Origin: a bacterium D16-50
Lineage (GTDB): Bacteria; Bacillota; Clostridia; Lachnospirales; Lachnospiraceae
Length of the DNA stretch: 37,449 nt
Assembly (NCBI GenBank): GCA_003612485.1
Contig: RAZA01000036.1
Location: 1-37,449 of the forward strand
Reading direction: 5' to 3'
Below the pieces are notes generated by a model. That model ran no database searches. It was not told where the DNA came from and worked only from the letters and a program-made list of their open reading frames with translations. Position numbers and translations under genes: made by a program. Below, one piece after another: positions 1-7,139 of this stretch; position 1 is the stretch's first letter; each line of letters begins with the position of its first letter.

Positions 1-108
1 CCGGAAAGCCTGATCTCCCACAGGCTGCCCTTGGAGGGGCTTATGGACGGGCTGCGAATCATGAAAGAGAAGTCAGAGGAATACGGCAAGATAATGTGTG
101 TCTTTTGA
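1..108 (+). CDS. C-terminal fragment of a zinc-type alcohol/polyol dehydrogenase (partial)
   Basis: The window opens inside a reading frame whose last 35 codons end in TGA at 106-108. The visible tail reads LISHRLPLEGLMDGLRIMK, followed by a short acidic/basic stretch. This pattern (ISHR-PLE-----A---M) is characteristic of the end of medium-chain zinc-dependent dehydrogenases such as sorbitol, threonine or galactitol-phosphate dehydrogenases, where it closes the catalytic domain. The substrate cannot be told from this fragment, and the zinc and nucleotide-binding parts lie outside the window. A strong hairpin terminator follows immediately, so this is the last gene of its transcript. The family assignment is inference from a short motif. 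Confidence 0.6.
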   Translation, partial: PESLISHRLPLEGLMDGLRIMKEKSEEYGKIMCVF

Positions 109-112
109 GCAG

Positions 113-136
113 AAGCGGGGGCGAAAGCCCCCGCTT
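113..136. terminator. Bidirectional hairpin terminator between the dehydrogenase and pyrI
   Basis: A perfect 10-bp stem AAGCGGGGGC is closed by a GAAA tetraloop and followed by GCCCCCGCTT. It lies 5 nt after the dehydrogenase stop and downstream of the convergent pyrI gene, so it can serve both. The T-tract is only three bases on the plus strand and two on the minus strand, but the GC stem is very stable. Confidence 0.8.
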
Positions 137-214
137 TAAATGTACGCGGATACAAGCAGGGAAATTCTCTGGCAGTGATTGGGACAGGGAGTGCATCCTC
201 CTGCCCTGCTCCGG

Positions 215-655
215 CTACAGCGGCCTTGCGGTCCAGTTGTACTTCTCTTCGCAGTACTTGCAGCGATAGACTTCTCTTTCCGCGTCGGCCAGAAAGAAAA
301 TGTGGGGCAGCTCCTGCTCAATGGAGGTGATGCATCTGGGGTTGTGGCAGCGTATGACATTCTTGATCTGCTTGGGGAGGGCAAGTTCCTTCTTCTCTAC
401 GATCTCCCCGTTTTTGATGACGTTTACGGTTATATTGTGATCGATGAGGGCCAGCACGTCCAGATCCAGAGTGTTTATGTCGCACTCTACCTTCAGAATG
501 TCCTTTTTCTCCATCTTCTCGCTTCTGGCGTTCTTGATAATGGCCACCGTGCAGTCCAGCTTGTCCAGCTGGAGCAGGTCATACAGCTCCAAGCTGCTTC
601 CGGCCTTGATATGATCCAGCACGAAGCCTTCTTCCAATTTTCCTACATTTAACAT
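215..655 (-). CDS. pyrI: Aspartate carbamoyltransferase regulatory subunit PyrI
   Basis: A 146-residue protein matching the usual length of PyrI (about 150). The N-terminal allosteric domain begins LNVGKLEEGFVLDHIKAG, which includes the nucleotide-effector region (GxVxDHI type). The C-terminal zinc domain carries the four expected cysteines as CHNPRC and CKYC, which in the known enzyme hold a structural zinc needed to contact the catalytic trimers. It acts in the cytoplasm, letting CTP and ATP tune the committed step of pyrimidine synthesis. It lies 85 nt downstream of pyrB on the same strand, and its start follows an AAGGAAG ribosome binding site. Identification is very secure. Confidence 0.96.
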   Translation of the reverse strand: MLNVGKLEEGFVLDHIKAGSSLELYDLLQLDKLDCTVAIIKNARSEKMEKKDILKVECDINTLDLDVLALIDHNITVNVIKNGEIVEKKELALPKQIKNVIRCHNPRCITSIEQELPHIFFLADAEREVYRCKYCEEKYNWTARPL

Positions 656-740
656 GATAATGCTTCCTTTCTGTTTTTATGGGGAATTTATTTATCATCA
701 AAGGATACTCCTGATTTATGGCATGGAACATGGGAACGGC

Positions 741-1664
741 CTATTCGCAGGCAGGCTCCAGCTCCAGCAGGGTCAGGATCAGCGCCATCCTTACATAGAC
801 GCCGTACTGTGCCTGTCTGAAATATGCGGCCCTTGGATCCTCGTCCACCTCCACGGAGATCTCGTTGACTCTGGGCAGGGGATGGAGCACCAGCATGTCC
901 TTTTTAGCCAGAGCCATCTTGTCGGCGTTCAAGATATAGAAATCCTTCAGCCTCACATAGTCCTCCTCATTGAAGAAACGCTCCTTCTGCACTCTGGTCA
1001 TATACAGCAGATCAAGCTGGGGCATGACCCTTTCCAGCCGTATGACTTCTTCATAGGGGATGTTTCTGCTCTTGAGCAGGTCGGTGATATAGTCAGGAAC
1101 CCGCAGCTCTTCGGGGGAAATGAATACGAACTTGATGTCATGGTATCTCACCAGCGCCTTGATCAGGGAATGCACCGTGCGCCCGAACTTTAAGTCGCCG
1201 CAGAGGCCTATGGTGAAGCCTCCCAGTCGGCCTTTCAGGCTGTGGATGGTCAGCAGATCCGTCAGGGTCTGGGTGGGGTGCTGGTGCCCGCCGTCGCCTG
1301 CATTGATGACGGGGATAAGGGACTTCTCTGCCGCCACCATAGGAGCGCCCTCCTTTGGATGGCGCATGGCACAGATATCCGCATAGCAGGAGATGATGCG
1401 GATGGTGTCGGACACGCTCTCGCCCTTGGAGGCGGAGGAGGATGCGGCGTCCGCGAAGCCTATGATTTGTCCCCCCAGCCTGATCATGGCGGACTCGAAG
1501 CTTAAGCGGGTGCGGGTGCTGGGCTCATAGAAGCAGGTGGCCAGTATTTTGCCGTGGCAGGCATGGGCGTATTTGGCGGGATTTTTCCTGATGTCCTCCG
1601 CCAGCCCAAAGAGCAGGTCCAGCTCTTCTGTAGAGAAGTCTAAGGGACTCATTAAATGTCTCAT
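741..1664 (-). CDS. pyrB: Aspartate carbamoyltransferase catalytic subunit PyrB
   Basis: Catalyses carbamoyl phosphate + L-aspartate to N-carbamoyl-aspartate in de novo pyrimidine synthesis. The carbamoyl-phosphate loop is seen as STRTRLSFE, the second conserved signature as HPTQTLTDLL, and the aspartate-side motif as HPLPRVNEI. The chosen start (MRHLMSPLDFS, 307 residues; the E. coli enzyme is about 311) is preceded by GAGGT at about 10 nt. A longer in-frame start upstream would add an unusual basic leader and is less likely. It forms an operon with pyrI, the arrangement of class B holoenzymes. No PyrR-type anti-antiterminator could be recognised in the short leader. Confidence 0.96.
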   Translation of the reverse strand: MRHLMSPLDFSTEELDLLFGLAEDIRKNPAKYAHACHGKILATCFYEPSTRTRLSFESAMIRLGGQIIGFADAASSSASKGESVSDTIRIISCYADICAMRHPKEGAPMVAAEKSLIPVINAGDGGHQHPTQTLTDLLTIHSLKGRLGGFTIGLCGDLKFGRTVHSLIKALVRYHDIKFVFISPEELRVPDYITDLLKSRNIPYEEVIRLERVMPQLDLLYMTRVQKERFFNEEDYVRLKDFYILNADKMALAKKDMLVLHPLPRVNEISVEVDEDPRAAYFRQAQYGVYVRMALILTLLELEPACE

Positions 1665-1724
1665 GTCTTTAGATACCTCTTTTCTTTTAAAATGATTTCT
1701 GGGACGGGGGCGCAAGGCCGCCCG

Positions 1725-1759
1725 AAAAAGGAGCCGAAGAGAAATATCTCTTCGACTCC
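1725..1759 (-). terminator. Intrinsic terminator downstream of the nitroreductase gene (upstream of pyrB)
   Basis: Read on the minus strand, a 12-bp stem GGAGTCGAAGAG / CTCTTCGGCTCC (one T-G wobble) with a 6-nt loop is followed by TTTTT. It starts 10 nt after the nitroreductase stop and ends 60 nt before the pyrB start. It most simply ends the nitroreductase transcript. Because it lies in the pyrB leader, a role as an attenuator cannot be excluded. Confidence 0.8.
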
Positions 1760-1769
1760 TGAATTGTGA

Positions 1770-2309
1770 TTATGACTGAAAAGATAGAAGCTCCTCCACC
1801 GGCTTACGTCTGGGTGCGGCGGGAGATTCAGCGGGATAGCCAATGGGAATTAAAGCCACCAGCTCCCTGCCTTCAGGAAGCTCCAGCAGCTTTGAAGCGT
1901 CTTCCTCATCGAACAGACCCATGATCACGGTGCCCAGACCTTGTTCATAAGCGGCGAGACAGAATGCTTCGCTGGCTGCGCCGGCGTCATACATCTGCCA
2001 TCTGTCGCCCTTGGGGGTGGAAAAAGATCCGTCTCTCTCGTAACCGCTGCGTCCTTTGATGATGGTGACGGCGATCACCATGGGGGCGTTTTCCATGATC
2101 GTGCCATTGCCTGAATAGAGGGAAGTGCATTTTGCCAATGCAGCCTTTTTGTCGCCCTCCACGGCGATGTAGCGAACGATCTGGGTATGCTTCCAGCTGG
2201 GAGAATAAGAGGCCGTCTCTACGATCTGTGCCAGCAGATCATGGGGCACGGGCTGGTCGGTAAATCTGCGGATGCTTCTGCGGCCCTTGATACACTCGTT
2301 TGCAGTCAT
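1770..2309 (-). CDS. Nitroreductase family FMN-dependent oxidoreductase
   Basis: A 179-residue protein of the nitroreductase superfamily. It begins with the hallmark RRSIRRFTDQPVP (the arginines contact FMN phosphate in known members), followed by ASYSPSWKHTQIVRY. The later segment EQGLGTVIMGLFDE and the terminal IPIGYPAESP match the family's second flavin-binding region. It probably binds FMN as a homodimer and reduces nitro-aromatic, quinone or flavin substrates with NAD(P)H; the physiological substrate cannot be told. The start is set by an AGGAGG about 8 nt upstream. It has its own near-consensus promoter at 2398-2426 and its own terminator, so it is monocistronic. Confidence 0.88.
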   Translation of the reverse strand: MTANECIKGRRSIRRFTDQPVPHDLLAQIVETASYSPSWKHTQIVRYIAVEGDKKAALAKCTSLYSGNGTIMENAPMVIAVTIIKGRSGYERDGSFSTPKGDRWQMYDAGAASEAFCLAAYEQGLGTVIMGLFDEEDASKLLELPEGRELVALIPIGYPAESPAAPRRKPVEELLSFQS

Positions 2310-2397
2310 CTGTGGAACCTCCTTCTTGTTTATTCCTTCTGTCCCCTGCCGTTCTCTTAAGGCTTAGAATCAGTGGGGCAGAATGTCTCCTCTGTCC

Positions 2398-2426
2398 ATG
2401 ATACCATGTCGGAGAGAGAGTTTCAA
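2398..2426 (-). promoter_or_regulatory. Sigma-A type promoter for the nitroreductase gene
   Basis: On the minus strand TTGAAA (2421-2426) and TATCAT (2398-2403) are separated by exactly 17 bp. The -10 box lies about 90 nt upstream of the nitroreductase start. Confidence 0.7.
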
Positions 2427-2499
2427 TGAAAATTTATCCGAATTGCTGTCCGGAAAGAAAATAGGTGAAAAAAGGTGGGAGAAAAAATGAGAAAAGGTT

Positions 2500-2528
2500 T
2501 TGCATATTCCGCACTGTTAGACTATAAT
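2500..2528 (+). promoter_or_regulatory. Sigma-A type promoter for the PH-domain-like gene
   Basis: TTGCAT (2500-2505) and a perfect TATAAT (2523-2528) are separated by 17 bp. It lies in the 310-bp gap between the divergent nitroreductase and PH-like genes; nothing else was seen in that gap apart from the opposing promoter. Confidence 0.75.
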
Positions 2529-2619
2529 GAGACAGAGGGAGCAGGAACGGCTCCCCAAAGACTGTTACGGATGCTGTGGATCTACGGATGACAGCTGAGG
2601 GGATATGGAGGTAAGAAGG

Positions 2620-2994
2620 ATGGAATACGTGGAAAGAAAAAGGTGGCTCTTCTTAGGATTGCCTTTTACCTTTACAAAGTATACGGTAAAAGAGGACATG
2701 ATCACCGTAGATGAAGGGCTGCTGAAGACGGTGGAGAACGACTGCTACATGTACAAGGTGCAGGATGTGGCTCACAGCGCCACGCTGATTGAAAAGATAT
2801 TCGGCCTCGGCACCGTGATCTGTTATACGGGAGACACCACCCATCCCCAGCTGGTTCTGCAGCATATCAAGCATTCAAAGGAAGTGAAAGAGTTCATATT
2901 GAAGGAGTCCGAGGAGGCAAGGCAAAAGAGGCGGACGGTGAACATGCTCGACATCGGCTCCGGTGACATGGAGGAAGCGGGAGACAGCGACTGA
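2620..2994 (+). CDS. Small PH-domain-like (bPH2/YdbS-type) protein
   Basis: A 124-residue protein. The core KRRWLFLGLPFTFTKYTVKEDMITV, then a short helix, then the DVAHSATLIEKIFGLGTVICYTGD region resembles the bacterial pleckstrin-like fold (YdbS/YvcR group). In that group a beta-rich module follows the pattern 'tkyti-d-ri-v--G---k----y-----dI'. Most relatives have N-terminal membrane helices; none is present here, so this would be a soluble stand-alone module. The start at 2620 is preferred because the GGAGG is formed by the bases of an earlier in-frame ATG (2605). The C-terminal tail (residues 90-124) is charged and probably disordered. The specific function is unknown; the fold assignment is inference from sequence pattern. 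Confidence 0.65.
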   Translation: MEYVERKRWLFLGLPFTFTKYTVKEDMITVDEGLLKTVENDCYMYKVQDVAHSATLIEKIFGLGTVICYTGDTTHPQLVLQHIKHSKEVKEFILKESEEARQKRRTVNMLDIGSGDMEEAGDSD

Positions 2995-2998
2995 CGGG

Positions 2999-3433
2999 TC
3001 ATGAGGGCGGCAGGTTTTGATCTCTGAAGGATCCGGAGGACAGAAGGCGCTCGAAGAGCAGTCCCGCGGCGAACCAGCAGGGGGCGAAGTCCAGACGGAT
3101 GACCCTGCCTATGTTCCAGCGGCTGCGTCCATAGTCCCAGGGGCAGGATTTTCGGCTTGCCAGCAGCTTTCCGGCGGCATATTCCAGAGAGAAGATCAGG
3201 CTCATATACGCCGTCCCTCTTGCCCAGAGAGGTTTTTTGCGGAGGAGGAGGCCCAGAGGAGAGAAGAGGGCGGCGCACCCGTAGATAGGAAACATCCAGA
3301 GGGAGGTGCTTCCTTGAAGGGTCATATCCCTGCGGCGCAGGGAGCCTGCGGAGGTGAAAAGAATCTCCATGCACCAGCCTGCCAGACCGCATTTGCAGAA
3401 GTTTTTGAGAAAGGCGGATATATTTTGTCCCAT
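2999..3433 (-). CDS. Membrane protein of the putative ABC-transporter permease (CmpB-like, type IV) family
   Basis: A 144-residue hydrophobic protein. It shows the family pattern CKCGLAGWCMEILFTSAGSL, then LQGSTSLWMFPIYGCAALFSPL, typical of small proteins labelled 'putative ABC-transporter type IV' (conserved GWxxE and GxxSxWMxPIYG). About four membrane spans are expected. Its biochemical role is not established in the family. The start MGQNIS is preferred (GGGAG seven bases upstream) over a longer start 13 codons earlier. It is convergent with the PH-like gene, whose stop is 4 nt away, and no terminator separates them. Confidence 0.7.
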   Translation of the reverse strand: MGQNISAFLKNFCKCGLAGWCMEILFTSAGSLRRRDMTLQGSTSLWMFPIYGCAALFSPLGLLLRKKPLWARGTAYMSLIFSLEYAAGKLLASRKSCPWDYGRSRWNIGRVIRLDFAPCWFAAGLLFERLLSSGSFRDQNLPPS

Positions 3434-3504
3434 GGCAATACTCCCTTTTTTGAAATGAACCTTCGGATTCATGATATGGCATATTTATCCTATTATGCCC
3501 CATG

Positions 3505-3580
3505 GAGGGATGTATATACATGAAGAGAGGTATATGCATGAAAGATGTATTTGCATGGAGAGACATATGTACATAGAGAG
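3505..3580 (+). repeat. Four imperfect ~17-18 bp AT-rich repeats upstream of folC
   Basis: The cores GTATATACATG (3512), GTATATGCATG (3530), GTATTTGCATG (3547) and CATATGTACAT (3564) recur every 17-18 bp, each followed by a purine run (GAAGAGAG type). Several cores are themselves near-palindromic. They lie between the divergent membrane-protein gene and folC. Confidence 0.65.
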
Positions 3581-3670
3581 GGGACTTCCGTGAAGCCTAG
3601 GAGTGGCGGAAACGGCGTTTGGGACATGGATTTTGGCAGTATTTTTGACGGAAGAAGGACGGCATAATCA

Positions 3671-4978
3671 ATGAACTATAAGGAAGTTATGGAATATGTG
3701 GAGCAGGTGGGGCGGCTGGGGATGGTTCCCGGTCTGGACAGCATCCGGGAGCTGTGCCGTCGGCTGGGGGATCCCCAAAAGGCGTTGAAGTTCGTGCATG
3801 TAGCGGGAACCAACGGGAAGGGATCTGTGTCTGCCTATGTGGCATCGGCTTTGAAATGCGGCGGCTACAAGGTGGGCAGGTATATTTCCCCTACCATATT
3901 TGACTATAGGGAAAGGATTCAGGTCAACGGCTGCCTGATTACGAAGACGGCCCTTTGCAGGCTCATGGAGAGGATAAAAGAGGTGTGCGATGGCATGGTA
4001 GCCGTAGGGCTGCCCCATCCCACGCCTTTTGAGCTTGAGACTGCGCTGGGTTTTTTGTATTTTCAGGAAAAGAAGTGCGATGTGGTGGTGCTTGAGACGG
4101 GAATGGGCGGACTGATGGATGCCACCAATGTCGTGGAGAATACGCTGACGGCAGGGATCACCTCCATCAGCATGGATCATATGAAGTTTCTGGGAGCCAC
4201 ATTGAAAGAAATTGCAGCGCAGAAGGCCGGAATCATCAAGAAAGGATGTACCGTAGTGGCCTTGGGGCAGTGCAGGGAGGTTATGGAGGTCATCAGGGCG
4301 CAGGCTGTAGAGCTTGGCTGTCCGCTGATGGTGGCGGAAGAATCCAAGGCAGGAAACCTGCGCTACGGGCTGGAACGGCAGCGGTTTGATTACGGCGGAA
4401 TGAAGGGGGTGGAGATCTCTCTGGCAGGCCAGTACCAGATCGCAAATGCCGTGCTTGCGCTGGAAGTTCTGCAGGCGCTGGGGGGCATGGGCTTTGGGGT
4501 CAGTGAACGGATGCTGCGCAGGGGCATGGCGGAGGCCAGCTGGCCCGGCAGGTTCACGGTCATAGGAAAGAGGCCCTGGTTCATCGCGGACGGCGCCCAT
4601 AATGAGGACGGCGCCAGACGTCTGGCCCAGTCGTTGGAATACTATTTTAAAGGAAAGAGAATCCTTTACATTATGGGAGTGTTTGCGGACAAGGAATATG
4701 ACAAGATCATCGCTCTGACCCATTCCCTTGCGGATCAGATCATTACCGTGGCTGCACCCGGAAACCCAAGAGCCCTGCCCGCCTACGAGCTGGCGCAGGA
4801 GGTGGCCAAGGTGCATCCGCAGGTCACTGCCGCGGACAGTCTTGAGGAGGCGGTGGAGATGGGCTGCCTGCTGGCAGGGAAGGAGGATGTGATCGTGGCT
4901 TTCGGTTCGCTGTCCTTTCTGGGCAGACTGATGGAAATCGTAGCCCAGAGGCAGATGAAGCCTCGCGAAAGGGGCTGA
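3671..4978 (+). CDS. folC: Bifunctional folylpolyglutamate synthase / dihydrofolate synthase FolC
   Basis: A 435-residue cytoplasmic Mur-ligase-family enzyme that joins glutamate to dihydropteroate and extends the polyglutamate tail using ATP. The P-loop HVAGTNGKGSVSAYV is at about residues 42-56, the omega-type region is ETGMGGLMDATNV, and the C-terminal-domain signature DGAHNEDGARRL is the family HN motif. Length fits FolC (about 420-440). It is the first gene of the folate run folC, folE, folP, folBK, all on the same strand. The ribosome binding site is weak (AAGGA about 11 nt upstream). No sign of damage. Confidence 0.95.
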   Translation: MNYKEVMEYVEQVGRLGMVPGLDSIRELCRRLGDPQKALKFVHVAGTNGKGSVSAYVASALKCGGYKVGRYISPTIFDYRERIQVNGCLITKTALCRLMERIKEVCDGMVAVGLPHPTPFELETALGFLYFQEKKCDVVVLETGMGGLMDATNVVENTLTAGITSISMDHMKFLGATLKEIAAQKAGIIKKGCTVVALGQCREVMEVIRAQAVELGCPLMVAEESKAGNLRYGLERQRFDYGGMKGVEISLAGQYQIANAVLALEVLQALGGMGFGVSERMLRRGMAEASWPGRFTVIGKRPWFIADGAHNEDGARRLAQSLEYYFKGKRILYIMGVFADKEYDKIIALTHSLADQIITVAAPGNPRALPAYELAQEVAKVHPQVTAADSLEEAVEMGCLLAGKEDVIVAFGSLSFLGRLMEIVAQRQMKPRERG

Positions 4979-5175
4979 GGGAGAGCTTGCGTGGGAAGGG
5001 GCATGGCCGGGCGGATGGATGGAGAGAATGCATACAAGAAAGCGCTGTAGTCTGGCGGCATGAAGACAACAGTCAAAAGGAGCCGCCCGGCGGCCCGGAG
5101 CAGTGAGGACATAAAAGGAACTGCCGTCAGTCGTGCCGGAGCTGACGAAAGTTAGACGGAAAGGGATGGAATCAA

Positions 5176-5733
5176 ATGGTAGATCAGGGGAAAATCAGGG
5201 AGGCCGTGAGGCTTCTTCTGGAAGGAATCGGTGAAGATGCATCAAGGCCGGGACTGGAGGACACTCCGGACAGGGTGGCCAGAATGTACACGGAGATCTT
5301 CGAGGGCATGGACAAGGAAGCATCGGAGCCGCTGTCCAGAGTCTTTCCCATGGACAGCGGTCAGATGGTGCTGGAGAAGGATATTGTCTTTTATTCCATG
5401 TGCGAGCATCATATGATGCCCTTCTACGGCAAGGCGCATATCGCCTATATACCGGAAGATCGAGTCGTAGGTTTGAGCAAGCTGGCCAGAACCGTGGAAA
5501 TCTATGCCAGAAGGCTGCAGATACAAGAACGGATGACGGGACAGATCGCTGACGCGCTGATGGAGTATCTGGCGCCTTGCGGCGTCATGGTGATGGTGGA
5601 GGCGGAGCATATGTGCATGACTATGAGGGGGATCAAAAAACCCGGCAGCAAAACCGTGAGCATTGCGTCCAGAGGCTGCTTCGAGAAGGACGCTGCCCTT
5701 CAGGACCGTTTTTTTCAGCTGCTGAAGCCCTGA
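5176..5733 (+). CDS. folE: GTP cyclohydrolase I FolE
   Basis: Converts GTP to 7,8-dihydroneopterin triphosphate, the entry step of pterin synthesis. The 185-residue length is standard. Zinc ligands are visible as Cys76 and His79 in SMCEHHMMPF and Cys147 in EHMCMTMRGI. The GTP-binding stretch VVGLSKLARTVEIYARR and QERMTGQIADAL are near-perfect family signatures. It lies 197 nt after folC; that spacer shows no other gene, only GC-rich sequence with a weak CGTCAG/CTGACG dyad near 5127-5150. It is followed by a 12-bp repeat array and then folP. Confidence 0.96.
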   Translation: MVDQGKIREAVRLLLEGIGEDASRPGLEDTPDRVARMYTEIFEGMDKEASEPLSRVFPMDSGQMVLEKDIVFYSMCEHHMMPFYGKAHIAYIPEDRVVGLSKLARTVEIYARRLQIQERMTGQIADALMEYLAPCGVMVMVEAEHMCMTMRGIKKPGSKTVSIASRGCFEKDAALQDRFFQLLKP

Positions 5734-5750
5734 CGGAGATAAGCAAGATT

Positions 5751-5866
5751 ATTCAAAGACACATTCAAAGATACAGCCAAAGGCATATTCAAAGATACGC
5801 ATATCCAAAGTTACAAACAAAGATGCAGCCAAAGATGCAGCCAAAGATGCAGCCAAAGGCACATAA
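5751..5866 (+). repeat. 12-bp tandem repeat array between folE and folP
   Basis: About nine to ten degenerate units of the form ATTCAAAGATAC or AGCCAAAGATGC follow each other at 12-bp spacing (one 4-bp insertion near 5798). The last units (about 5817-5855) are almost identical, the first ones diverged. The 12-bp period is open in one frame that runs on from inside folE, but that frame has no start signal of its own, so the array is treated as non-coding. Confidence 0.8.
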
Positions 5867-5922
5867 ATAAACAATTATGGCAAAAACTGCGGCTGTCCCG
5901 GAGAGGAGAGGAAAGGCGACTG

Positions 5923-6738
5923 ATGAAGATAGGAAATAAGGAATTCAAGACACAGGGGCACACTTATGTCATGGGGATTCTGAACGTAACTCCGGACTCT
6001 TTTTCGGATGGGGGAAAGTGGAACGATAGGGATAGGGCCCTGAAGCATGTGGAGGACATGGTGGCGGAAGGGGCCGATATCATCGATATCGGCGGTGAGT
6101 CCACCCGGCCCGGATACACGCTCCTGCCGGAGGAAGAGGAGATTCGGAGGGTGGTGCCCGTGATCGAGGCGGTGAAGGCCGCCTTTGATGTTCCGGTCTC
6201 TCTGGATACGTACAAGGCTCAGGTGGCGGAAGCGGGCATAGCGGCAGGCGCGGATCTGATCAATGATATCTGGGGACTGAAATATGACGGCCGAATGGGG
6301 GAAGTCATAGCAAAGAGCGGTTTGCCCTGCTGCCTGATGCACAATCGGAGGGACAAGGATTATGGGAACTTCATGGAGGATGTGGCGGAGGATCTTCGGG
6401 GAACCCTGAGGCTGGCGGAAGCGGCGGGGATCGGGAAGGAAAAGATCATTCTGGATCCCGGCGTAGGGTTTGCCAAGAGCTACGAGCAGAATCTGGAGGT
6501 GGTTCGTGGGCTGGGAGAGTTGGGAAAGCTGGGGCTTCCGCTGCTTTTAGGCTGCAGCCGCAAGTCCGTCATCGGGCTGAGTCTGGATCTGCCTGCGGAC
6601 CAGAGGATAGAGGGCACATTGGTGACTACGGTCTTCGGGGTCATGGCGGGATGCATGTTCGTGCGGGTTCACGATGTCAGGGAGAACATAAGGGCCATCA
6701 GAATGGCAGAGGCAATTTTGGGAAATCTGCAGGGATGA
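5923..6738 (+). CDS. folP: Dihydropteroate synthase FolP
   Basis: Condenses 6-hydroxymethyl-dihydropterin pyrophosphate with p-aminobenzoate; it is the sulfonamide target. The 271 residues show all family motifs: MGILNVTPDSFSDGG (loop 1), DIGGESTRPGYT (loop 2), DLINDIWG, DPGVGFAKSYEQN and GCSRKSVIG. The TIM-barrel length is normal. The start follows GGAAAGG. The last codons (GNLQG-stop) recur as DNA about 48 bp downstream, showing that the adjacent repeat array began by duplicating the folP 3' end. Confidence 0.96.
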   Translation: MKIGNKEFKTQGHTYVMGILNVTPDSFSDGGKWNDRDRALKHVEDMVAEGADIIDIGGESTRPGYTLLPEEEEIRRVVPVIEAVKAAFDVPVSLDTYKAQVAEAGIAAGADLINDIWGLKYDGRMGEVIAKSGLPCCLMHNRRDKDYGNFMEDVAEDLRGTLRLAEAAGIGKEKIILDPGVGFAKSYEQNLEVVRGLGELGKLGLPLLLGCSRKSVIGLSLDLPADQRIEGTLVTTVFGVMAGCMFVRVHDVRENIRAIRMAEAILGNLQG

Positions 6739-7070
6739 GCATCACGATAGGCCCGTGGCCCTGAATGGGAAGTCTGCAGGGATGAGGCTCACGGCAGGCC
6801 GGTGGTCTTGGATAGGAAGATTGGGAGAATCACGGCAGGCCGGTGGTCTTGGATAGGAAGATTGGGAGAATCACGGCAGGCCGGTGGTCTTGGATAGGAA
6901 GATTGGGAGAATCACGGCAGGCCGGTGGTCTTGGATAGGAAGATTGGGAGAATCACGGCAGGCCGGTGGTCTTGGATAGGAAGATTGGGAGAATCACGGC
7001 AGGCCGGTGGTCTTGGATAGGAAGATTGATAGAATCATGGCAGGCCCGTAGCTCTGGATAGGAAAATTGG
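6739..7070 (+). repeat. 41-bp tandem repeat array between folP and folBK
   Basis: This fills most of the 401-bp gap between folP and folBK. The string ACGGCAGGCCGGTGGTCTTG recurs at 6791, 6832, 6873, 6914, 6955 and 6996, exactly 41 bp apart and essentially identical. A diverged copy begins at 7037. Before these, a 48-bp version starts inside the folP stop region and is repeated once (GGGAAATCTGCAGGGATGA at 6720 and GGGAAGTCTGCAGGGATGA at 6768). The 41-bp unit looks like a 7-bp deletion derivative of this. The period is not a multiple of three, so it is non-coding. Confidence 0.95.
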
Positions 7071-7139
7071 GGCGGAAAGAAGTCCTGGGGGTATTTTGAG
7101 GCTATAGGCGGATGACAAACCGGAATAGGAGAAAGTGAA

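Noticed and set aside
1661..1843. 60-codon minus-strand frame between the nitroreductase and pyrB
   Set aside because: It overlaps the nitroreductase 3' end and the terminator and has no start signal.
5577..5870. 97-codon frame overlapping folE and running through the 12-bp array
   Set aside because: It starts within folE without a ribosome binding site and its unique part is only the repeat.
6739..7070. 41-bp array considered as a CRISPR
   Set aside because: Units are contiguous with no unique spacers and no cas genes; it is a simple tandem repeat.
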